A stretch of DNA of 7,953 nt from an uncultured Rhodobiaceae bacterium (lineage in GTDB: Archaea; Thermoplasmatota; Poseidoniia; Poseidoniales; Poseidoniaceae), in the NCBI GenBank assembly GCA_937911445.1, contig CALDQY010000034.1:1-7953 (forward strand), in the 5' to 3' direction. The position numbers and the translations under genes were made by a program. How positions within the stretch are numbered: the stretch's first letter is position 1; the number at the start of each line of letters is the position of its first letter. Under the pieces are notes generated by a model that worked only from the letters and a program-made list of their open reading frames with translations, was not told the DNA's origin and did no database searches. Positions 1 through 6,222 of this stretch are shown piece after piece.

Positions 1-2382
1 TATCGTGAATTTGCTCCAGTCAATTGGTGCGAATCCTGTTCAACGGTCCTTGCGAACGAGCAAGTCAAGGCAGGTCGCTGCTGGCGATGCAACGGTCCTG
101 TACGACAAAAGGACATGAGTCAATGGTTCATTGATATCACCAAGTATGCACAGCAGTTGCTGGATGGTCTCGATACCATCGAATTCCCAGAAAGCGTTCG
201 GTTGATGCAAGAAGACTGGTTAGGTCGATCTGAAGGAGCTGAAATCGAATTCGGTATTGAAGGGAGCGAAGAAACCATTCGCGTCTTTACAACCCGTCCT
301 GACACCCTCTTTGGTGTCACATTCGTCACACTCGCACCAGAGCATCCACTTGCGGAAGAGCTGGTCAAAGGAACAGAGTACGAGGCCGGTTGGAAGGCCA
401 TGCACGATGTCTATGCCAACATGAGCGAATTCGATCGAATCAAGAACCTCAACAAAAAGGAAGGTGTTTCACTAGGACGATTTGCTATCCATCCGCTCAC
501 TAGTGAGAAGATTCCAATATGGGCCGGTAACTTCGTTCTCGCTACATACGGAACTGGGGCTGTCATGGCTGTTCCAGGTCATGATGAACGCGATTTCGAC
601 TTTGCCAAGATGTACGATTTGCCCATCAAGCGCGTACTGGTGCAAAACGAAAATGGTGATGCTGATGAGGAACTTGAATCAGCATACACGGAAGATGGAT
701 ACATGGTTCATTCTGGTATGGATGGATTCGATGGTCGGTTCGGAGATGCTGCGCGTACTGCTGTTATCGATGCTCTCGAAGCCGCTGGCAAGGGCGATCG
801 TCGAGTTAATTGGAAGATTCGCCCTTGGCTCATCAGCCGCCAACGCTACTGGGGCACACCGATCCCAATCATTCACTGTGAAGACTGTGGAGCCGTTCCT
901 GTTCCTGAAGATCAACTTCCAGTTGAACTACCACGAGATGTTGTCTTCGATGGCAAAGGAAATCCTTTGGAAACCTCAGAATCCTTCCTCAACGTATGTT
1001 GCCCTGATTGTGGCAAGGATGCCCGACGTGAGACGGATACGATGGATACGTTCGTTGACTCATCGTGGTACTTCTTGCGTTATACCGATGCCAACAACCT
1101 CGATCGGTGGTACGACTCAGATATCGCAGATTATTGGATGAACGTTGACTTCTATTGTGGTGGAATTGAACACGCCCAAATGCACTTGATTTACGCTCGA
1201 TTCTACACCAAGGCACTTCGTGACCTTGGCTTCCATAGCATCGATGAGCCATTTAACGAACTGCTCTGTCAAGGCATGGTCAACAAGAGCGCTCCATTCT
1301 GTGAAACCTGTTCTGTAACTCTCTCGGTGGATCACGCTGGCTCACCTTGTCCGCATTGCAATTCACCACTCGGTGAACGCTCGGCTAAGATGAGCAAGTC
1401 GCTTGGAAACACCGTTTCTCCTGAACAGATGATTGAGCAATTCGGGGCCGATACCGTTCGATTGTTCATCCTCTTTGCTGCGAATCCGACCGCTGGAATG
1501 GACTGGTCTGATTCAGCTGTTGAAGCCAATCATCGGGTGATGCAACAACTGCAAACCATGCCCGACCAACTCCTCGGATGGGACAAGCCTGCCCATTCCA
1601 TCGATGACTGGATGATGGCACGACTCCGACAACGCCTCCAACAGTGGTCCGATGCAATGGACAGATACGACTTGCGTCGAGCGGTCGAATGCTCGCATTA
1701 CGACATGGTCAAGGACATCAACTGGTACGTACGTCGTGGAGGAGGCAACGCTGAAGTTGGCCGAACATTGCTTCACTCCTGGACGCACATGATCGGCATC
1801 GCAACACCTCACCTCGCAGAAGATTGGTGGGCGCAACTTGGTGGAGAGGGTCTCCTCGCTGCACATGTCATGGATGACATTCAGACCGTAAGTGAGGAAG
1901 ATCAAGCCCTCCTCGATGGAGAAGCATTGATTCGAGATCTCCTCGAGCAAGCGCGAAAGGTTCGCAGTGTTGCTGAGCGACACATCGATGGAGAAGCAAC
2001 ATCGCTCACCATCGTCACCTCTGCACCATGGAGAAACGCAATGGCAGAAATGGCATTGGCCCACCTCTCTGAAGGAAACAACGTCAAGACCTTCATGGGC
2101 ATTTTGACCCAATCAGAACTCGCTCAAGGTGAAACTCGGGGTGAGCGTCTTGGATTCTGGAACAAGCGCATGCTTCCTCAGGTGTTCAAGTGGGACGATG
2201 AAAAGAGGCGTATCCTTCTCTCAACACTTGACGAAACACAGGTCTATGCCAATGCTTCAGATTTTATTGCAGAAGAACTCGGGCTAGCATCGGTACGTAT
2301 CGTCCGTGGTGAAAGCGAAGAGGATCAGACTGGGAAAGCTGGCGTTGCAATGCCGCTTTCACCCGCATTCATCTATGCTTGA
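1..2382 (+). CDS. leuS: Leucyl-tRNA synthetase, 5'-truncated by the window edge; bacterial-type body with archaeal-type C-terminal domains
   Basis: This enzyme charges tRNA(Leu) with leucine using ATP and hydrolyses misacylated products; it acts in the cytoplasm. The reading frame is open from base 1, so 793 residues are visible and the N-terminus with the HIGH motif lies to the left. Numbering visible residues from base 1: a zinc knuckle with C10, C13, C27 and C30; the editing domain with the threonine-rich motif TTRPDTLFG (97-105) and GTGAVMAVPGHDERD (about 185-198); WLISRQRYWG before a second zinc element (C293, C296, then C334, C337); DTFVDSSWYFLRY (349-361); and KMSKS (463-467). These match the bacterial LeuRS family closely. 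From about residue 535 the sequence changes to archaeal character: DINWYVRR (572-579), ATPHLAEDWW (601-610) and a terminus ending in GKAGVAMPLSPAFIYA. An additional four-cysteine element (C434, C437, C450, C453) sits just before KMSKS, where E. coli has its leucine-specific domain. An internal ATG at 115 is not the start, because homology continues upstream of it. The 3' end overlaps the convergent surface-protein gene by 10 bases. The LeuRS call is firm; the domain-origin reading is from memory of family sequences. Confidence 0.96.
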   Translation, partial: YREFAPVNWCESCSTVLANEQVKAGRCWRCNGPVRQKDMSQWFIDITKYAQQLLDGLDTIEFPESVRLMQEDWLGRSEGAEIEFGIEGSEETIRVFTTRPDTLFGVTFVTLAPEHPLAEELVKGTEYEAGWKAMHDVYANMSEFDRIKNLNKKEGVSLGRFAIHPLTSEKIPIWAGNFVLATYGTGAVMAVPGHDERDFDFAKMYDLPIKRVLVQNENGDADEELESAYTEDGYMVHSGMDGFDGRFGDAARTAVIDALEAAGKGDRRVNWKIRPWLISRQRYWGTPIPIIHCEDCGAVPVPEDQLPVELPRDVVFDGKGNPLETSESFLNVCCPDCGKDARRETDTMDTFVDSSWYFLRYTDANNLDRWYDSDIADYWMNVDFYCGGIEHAQMHLIYARFYTKALRDLGFHSIDEPFNELLCQGMVNKSAPFCETCSVTLSVDHAGSPCPHCNSPLGERSAKMSKSLGNTVSPEQMIEQFGADTVRLFILFAANPTAGMDWSDSAVEANHRVMQQLQTMPDQLLGWDKPAHSIDDWMMARLRQRLQQWSDAMDRYDLRRAVECSHYDMVKDINWYVRRGGGNAEVGRTLLHSWTHMIGIATPHLAEDWWAQLGGEGLLAAHVMDDIQTVSEEDQALLDGEALIRDLLEQARKVRSVAERHIDGEATSLTIVTSAPWRNAMAEMALAHLSEGNNVKTFMGILTQSELAQGETRGERLGFWNKRMLPQVFKWDDEKRRILLSTLDETQVYANASDFIAEELGLASVRIVRGESEEDQTGKAGVAMPLSPAFIYA

Positions 2383-5075
2383 GCTTCTTCAACGGGTTCC
2401 GAAGAAACCTCAGGAGCAGTTGCTGGTTCGGTCTCGAGCGTTGGAACCGCTTTTTGTTGTGGTTGATTCGTCGGTGCCTTGACCGGTTTGAATGTGAAGT
2501 AACCGGCAACACAAGCAAGAGCGATTGCTATCAAGATCAGAACTTGGTTGATTCCAAACGAAGACTCAGTACTCTCGCCCTTGTTCTCAACGACGATAAC
2601 GGTACAGCCATCTGCATCGACCTGCTCGCCAAGAGGTGTTGAAGGGCACAGATCATCGTCGTTGAGGATTCCATCGGAATCCGTATCAGCTTGCTGAGAT
2701 GAACATCCTGCACCATCAACAACGGTACTCAATGGCGTCCTCGGACAAATATCCACTTCGTTAAGAACACCATCTGCATCATCGTCCACATCCTCTTCAC
2801 CATCAACACATCCATCGGAATCGAAGTCTTGGGAAGGCAACACTGGTCCAACCAAACCACGTGGACAGAGATCGAAGATGTCATCGAAACCATCGCCATC
2901 GTCATCTTCGTCTTCTTCATCGTCATGGCAACCATCTTGGTCGCGGTCGAGTGATACATCGGTCGCATTCCAATCACGGTATCCCTTCGGACACATATCG
3001 AGTTGGTTTGAACCAATCATATCGAGCATCAAATCGTTGTCATCATCCAGATCGTTGATGCTATCTTGACAACCATCACGGTCCCAATCGTTCATTTCTG
3101 TTGAATCCCATAGAGCAAGGTCACGTGGGCAACCATCTTCGATGTTGACGATGCCATCACCATCCTCATCCAAATCGCACGCATCACCAATGGAATCACC
3201 ATCAAGGTCTTCTTGTCCAGCGTTTGACGTGCTTGGGCAGTTGTCGCGTTGATCAACAAAGCCATCCTCATCTGTATCGAAGTCCGAACATCCATCTCCT
3301 TCAACATCGGTTTCAGAAGTTGAAACCCATCCAATTGGACCCTTCGGGCATGAGTCGAGGTGGTCGTAGACGGTATCGTTGTCATCGTCAAAATCCTCGT
3401 CTGCATCTCGGCATCCGTCGCTATCATGATCGGTTGAAGCACTGCTTGTCCAACCGACTTCGCCTTGCTGGCAGGTGTCAAGATCGTCGGCAATGCCATC
3501 GTTGTCATCGTCATCATCGCAGACATCACCAAACATGTCTGATTCAAAGTTCGCTTGGTCTGCATTGGATACTCTTGGACAATTGTCGATACCATCGAGC
3601 ACACCGTCTCCATCGAGATCGGTCTCATAGTGCCAGACACCACCGTCTTGTCCGCCAACGGCAACAACGGAATGATTTCCATACATTCCTGCCTCTTCGA
3701 ACGAGAATGCGATGAGAGAACCACCTGATGAGGACGGAACCATGTCATAGACACGGTCACGACCATCGCTTCCACCCATGAGTGCCCACAACCAGCCATC
3801 ATCGAAATCGTACTCGCCGACGAAAATGTCGGTTCCGAAGTAACCCGTATCATCATCGTAGTCAATCAGCGTCTCTCCACCAAGGGTGAACGAATATGTG
3901 GTCACACCGGCATAGATCACGGAACCGGATGCTGTTCGATACGCTGCACTGTACATGTCGTAACCGGAACCACCCTCAACGATGAGCCCGTCCCACGCCC
4001 CATTGGTGGTAATGTCAGCTCGGAATGCATCAAACCATTGTGTGGTCTCACTGTAATCCGTTCCAAACGTCGAATTGCCCTCAATGGTTCCGAACACTTG
4101 CACATCCAATCCTGCACCTGCAACGCATCCATTGACCAAGTCGTCGCCTGTTCCACCTGCTTGTTGCAACCAAATCCAACTGGTCGCATCGTACTTGGCG
4201 ACAACGATGTCACCGCCGCCATTTGACTCAACAGAACCGACCTCATCAAATGCGAGTTGTCCAATGAACGTAAAGGCGATGAACGTATCACCAACGCTGT
4301 TTTGACAGAAGCCTCCGAAAGGCTCGACACCATCTTCAGACATCGCAGAGAATCCGTTTGTGAAGATGCCATACTCATCGAACAACATCACTGCGAGGCT
4401 GGATTGGGAACCACCCGCAAAGATGGTCTGATTCATATCGAGAAGTTCTTTGAACAACACACTCACATGGATTTGATCGTATTCATCAACAAACATATCG
4501 AACATCAAGATCTCTTGTTGGTTGGCAATGGAGACAGCCCATTGCCATCCGGTTTCGACGTCGTATCGCGCGATGTAGGCATTGCCCTCATCGGAATCTG
4601 CATCTTTGTCCAGCGTTGGGAGAGAACCCAATGTCATGTTGCATTGAAGCCCAGCACTGCCGAGACAATAATTGCCTGCAATGATGAAATCACCATCGCT
4701 CATCAATGAAACCGCATCCACTGAATCGACACCAATGCTGCCAAACGATTCACTGAAATTCCATTCGTTTGTTTCATTGGAGATGGCGATGAAACCATCC
4801 ATATCATCAAATCCAAGTTGATTGGAATCGTGTCCATTATCTCCTATGAGAATGGATGAAGTGAAGCTACCACCAACGAGAACCGAGTTGTTGTCGAGAG
4901 GTGCAAGCGCATTGATGGAATCTTCTCCAAAGCCACCAACGGTGACTGCCCATCCCAACGGCTCTGAACCCTCTGTATTGAATTGTTGGGAAATTTCAGC
5001 ATCTAGGACCTCGGCTTGAGGGTGAGACACCGTTGCAAGAAGGAGTGCAAAAACGATGAACATTGGACGAAGCAT
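2373..5075 (-). CDS. Secreted, C-terminally anchored surface protein with seven propeller-like repeats and thrombospondin type 3 calcium-binding repeats
   Basis: Probably a cell-surface protein of 900 residues; its ligand or activity cannot be read from sequence. From the N-terminus: a signal peptide (residues 1 to about 21) with one arginine, the hydrophobic run MFIVFALLLATV and a likely cut after PQA; about seven repeats of 56-72 residues (about 42-486) built around W-x3-GG-x-G-x-D, an inner strand with a VGG or AGV turn, and a closing D-x-F/Y-x-A/V-x-Y-D then W, which suggests a seven-bladed propeller; about nine Asp-rich thrombospondin type 3 units with CP and DGC motifs (about 486-824), expected to bind many calcium ions; one membrane helix (about 842-862); and a 38-residue tail rich in Pro and Glu. 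A lysine-containing FKPVKAP just after the helix fits a cytoplasmic tail. I chose the ATG at 5073-5075 because it opens directly into the signal peptide. The frame stays open to an ATG at 5175-5177, but the added 34 residues would bury the signal peptide, and that codon lies against the divergent gene's start. An ATG at 5061-5063 is a possible shorter start. I see no clear ribosome binding site, so the mRNA may be leaderless. Similar calcium-repeat proteins are common in planktonic marine archaea and bacteria. Confidence 0.9.
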   Translation of the reverse strand: MLRPMFIVFALLLATVSHPQAEVLDAEISQQFNTEGSEPLGWAVTVGGFGEDSINALAPLDNNSVLVGGSFTSSILIGDNGHDSNQLGFDDMDGFIAISNETNEWNFSESFGSIGVDSVDAVSLMSDGDFIIAGNYCLGSAGLQCNMTLGSLPTLDKDADSDEGNAYIARYDVETGWQWAVSIANQQEILMFDMFVDEYDQIHVSVLFKELLDMNQTIFAGGSQSSLAVMLFDEYGIFTNGFSAMSEDGVEPFGGFCQNSVGDTFIAFTFIGQLAFDEVGSVESNGGGDIVVAKYDATSWIWLQQAGGTGDDLVNGCVAGAGLDVQVFGTIEGNSTFGTDYSETTQWFDAFRADITTNGAWDGLIVEGGSGYDMYSAAYRTASGSVIYAGVTTYSFTLGGETLIDYDDDTGYFGTDIFVGEYDFDDGWLWALMGGSDGRDRVYDMVPSSSGGSLIAFSFEEAGMYGNHSVVAVGGQDGGVWHYETDLDGDGVLDGIDNCPRVSNADQANFESDMFGDVCDDDDDNDGIADDLDTCQQGEVGWTSSASTDHDSDGCRDADEDFDDDNDTVYDHLDSCPKGPIGWVSTSETDVEGDGCSDFDTDEDGFVDQRDNCPSTSNAGQEDLDGDSIGDACDLDEDGDGIVNIEDGCPRDLALWDSTEMNDWDRDGCQDSINDLDDDNDLMLDMIGSNQLDMCPKGYRDWNATDVSLDRDQDGCHDDEEDEDDDGDGFDDIFDLCPRGLVGPVLPSQDFDSDGCVDGEEDVDDDADGVLNEVDICPRTPLSTVVDGAGCSSQQADTDSDGILNDDDLCPSTPLGEQVDADGCTVIVVENKGESTESSFGINQVLILIAIALACVAGYFTFKPVKAPTNQPQQKAVPTLETEPATAPEVSSEPVEEAQA
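2604..3620 (-). repeat. Thrombospondin type 3 repeat array inside the surface-protein gene
   Basis: About nine tandem units, marked by the protein motifs NCPRVSN, TCQQGEVGW, SCPKGPIGW, NCPSTSN, GCPRDLALW, MCPKGYRDW, LCPRGLVG, ICPRTPLS and LCPSTPLG, each linked by D-x-D-x-DG spacers. Two kinds alternate. One is the canonical type ending in a GD-x-CD motif after an N-x2-Q segment. The other is longer, with CP-x-G-x2-GW followed by D-x-D-x-DGC-x-D and a run of acidic residues. The second CP motif has drifted to CQ. On the plus strand this appears as recurrent catc/gtc-rich DNA, which comes from Asp codons and is not a separate non-coding repeat. Confidence 0.9.
3618..4952 (-). repeat. Seven divergent propeller-like repeats in the surface-protein ectodomain
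   Basis: I could divide this stretch into seven successive units of about 56-72 residues. Unit starts are recognisable at WAVTVGGFGED, FSESFGSIGVD, WAVSIANQQE, NGFSAMSEDGV, LQQAGGTGDD, DGLIVEGGSGYD and ALMGGSDGRD. Most contain a central glycine turn (LVGGSF, IIAGNY, VFGTIE, YAGVTT) and a closing strand such as DGFIAIS, NAYIARYD, DIVVAKYD, DAFRADIT or DIFVGEYD. Seven units fit a closed seven-bladed beta-propeller, but the fold is inferred from the repeat pattern alone. Units 3 and 4 are the most degenerate. Confidence 0.6.
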
Positions 5076-5175
5076 AGTCTTGTGATGAACTGCCACTTCA
5101 TGAAGGTGTTGCGTTGTAGTCCATTCAGTCCATTGTGACGATTGGTTCAAAGACGGTCGACGTCGAGGTCCAATC
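5076..5175. promoter_or_regulatory. Divergent intergenic region with a direct repeat and two palindromes
   Basis: These 100 bases must hold the start signals of both the leftward surface-protein gene and the rightward nuclease gene. Visible are a direct repeat AGTCCATT (5118-5125 and 5127-5134, 9-base period), a perfect palindrome CTTCATGAAG (5096-5105) about 20 bases before the surface-protein ATG, and a perfect palindrome TCGACGTCGA (5157-5166) just before the nuclease ATG. I found no convincing archaeal TATA box or BRE on either strand. The promoter role is inferred from gene arrangement only. Confidence 0.4.
5165..5169 (+). promoter_or_regulatory. Ribosome binding site for the TPD-motif nuclease gene
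   Basis: GAGGT lies six bases before the ATG at 5176, a normal Shine-Dalgarno match and spacing. It supports that ATG as the start, which also precedes the conserved part of the protein with no other in-frame ATG until codon 87. It sits next to a perfect 10-base palindrome (TCGACGTCGA, 5157-5166), so access to the site could be modulated, although the palindrome may be chance. Confidence 0.6.
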
Positions 5176-6222
5176 ATGTCCCAAGGTCGTAAGCCAAAAC
5201 GCAGCGGTCAGGGGCGGCAACGAAGCCGTCGTCGGTACGGTGGCCCACGCAAGGCCAATCAGATTGAACAATCGAAGAAGGAACTTCTCGAATACAATCA
5301 ACGAGCCAATGACCGATTCGATTACGAAAAAACCGGCCTCCAGCCGGTTGGACTACCAGATGATCCGTCTGGTGCGAAATCGTTCTCATTCACCTGGAAA
5401 TGCAACCCTGTCCGGCTCTCGGATGAGGAGAAAATGGCTGATTTTGTTGTCCGTAGAGGCGAGTTTGGTTGGCTTGATGACGATCGTGTTGATGAGATCG
5501 CAGCGTTTGCTGAGCCACTATCCATCTCAGCAGATCAAGCGTTGTCGCTCCGCTCAGCTCTTCTCCAACAGAAGACCGTCTACGGTCACTCAACCATGCG
5601 CAACCGTGGCCGTCAAATCCATCGCGATTACAAGCAAGGAATGTCCGTGGTCGAATTATCGAAAAAATACGACTTCCCTCCCATGAACATCTTTCGACAA
5701 ATTCTCGCTGAGAAAGGATGGTCGAAGACGAAGATCAAGGAAGCTGTCCGGGCACCATCTCGCTTTTCAGAACGTGAACGCAAAGAATTCGAGGCTGCAG
5801 AGGAAGCCGATCGAGTTTCCAACGTGGACCAAAGCGAGACGCACCTTCGTGCTGATGTGTTCGAAACCATCCTCGCCGATTGGTTTGAGGAACAGGGCGT
5901 CCGACTCCGCCGTCAGCCTGAACTTGTCAAAGAGCAGTCGGTTGAAATCGGTGGTCCAAAATTGACGCCAGATATTCTGTTCCTCGACCACGTTGAAATC
6001 AATGGTCAGCCTGTTGCCTGGATTGATGCAAAGCACTTCTACGGCGCCGATGTAGGATTCCAGCGCAAGAAGATGTCCAAACAAATGATGCGTTACATCA
6101 ACGAATGGGGAAGCGGAGCCATCGTGTTCAGGCACGGTTTCTCAGAAAATCTGTACATGGCAGGTGTGACCATGTTGGATGCCAGTCCGTTGGACCTCTC
6201 AGGATTGCAAGATCGTCCTTAG
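5176..6222 (+). CDS. TPD-motif predicted nuclease, archaeal homologue of CDIN1 (C15orf41)
   Basis: A predicted metal-dependent nuclease of the PD-(D/E)xK superfamily, 348 residues. From the N-terminus: a tail very rich in Arg and Lys (residues 5-26), likely to bind nucleic acid; an alpha-helical middle region with a helix-turn-helix-like segment (about 150-182, around VVELSKKYDF and IFRQILAEKG); and a C-terminal catalytic domain (about 221-335). That domain shows a helix with E230 (VFETILADWF), then LTPDILFLD with T264-P265-D266, then WIDAKHFYG with D284 and K286, and later a Q-x3-Y segment (Q303, Y307) and IVFRHGF (316-321). The spacing of TPD, W-I-acidic-x-K, a following F/Y-G, the downstream Q...Y, and a final GF agrees with human CDIN1 as I remember it, and the helical region aligns too. 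The archaeal protein has about 100 extra N-terminal residues. Human CDIN1 binds codanin-1 and its loss causes congenital dyserythropoietic anaemia type I; no archaeal function is known to me. The gene stands alone on its strand and ends 4 bases inside the convergent pantoate kinase gene. Family assignment is confident; substrate is unknown. Confidence 0.88.
   Translation: MSQGRKPKRSGQGRQRSRRRYGGPRKANQIEQSKKELLEYNQRANDRFDYEKTGLQPVGLPDDPSGAKSFSFTWKCNPVRLSDEEKMADFVVRRGEFGWLDDDRVDEIAAFAEPLSISADQALSLRSALLQQKTVYGHSTMRNRGRQIHRDYKQGMSVVELSKKYDFPPMNIFRQILAEKGWSKTKIKEAVRAPSRFSERERKEFEAAEEADRVSNVDQSETHLRADVFETILADWFEEQGVRLRRQPELVKEQSVEIGGPKLTPDILFLDHVEINGQPVAWIDAKHFYGADVGFQRKKMSKQMMRYINEWGSGAIVFRHGFSENLYMAGVTMLDASPLDLSGLQDRP

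Noticed and set aside
482..1141. 219-codon open frame on the plus strand in a second frame
   Set aside because: It lies entirely within leuS, whose frame has strong homology; the alternative protein resembles nothing and has out-of-frame composition.
1513..2112. 199-codon open frame on the minus strand opposite leuS
   Set aside because: It is antisense to the conserved anticodon-binding region and shows no recognisable domain.
2425..2455. Possible leuS terminator: GGTTC/GAACC stem (2425-2429 with 2444-2448) followed by TTTTT (2451-2455)
   Set aside because: The stem is only 5 bases with a 14-base loop, and it lies inside the antisense coding sequence; chance cannot be excluded.
2604..3620. 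Repetitive catcatcgtc-like DNA that might suggest a CRISPR array or microsatellite
   Set aside because: Units are not identical, spacers are absent, and the repetition is fully explained by Asp codons of the protein repeats.
3092..3865. 257-codon open frame in another minus-strand frame, rich in Met and Thr
   Set aside because: Composition is a frameshift shadow of the GAT/GAC-rich thrombospondin repeats.
5076..5177. 34-codon N-terminal extension of the surface-protein gene starting at an ATG at 5175-5177
   Set aside because: It would place 34 polar and basic residues before a clear signal peptide, and its start codon overlaps that of the divergent gene; the ATG at 5073-5075 is better.
5135..5686. 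183-codon open frame on the plus strand overlapping the nuclease gene
   Set aside because: It is out of frame with the conserved TPD protein and has no supporting motif or ribosome binding site.
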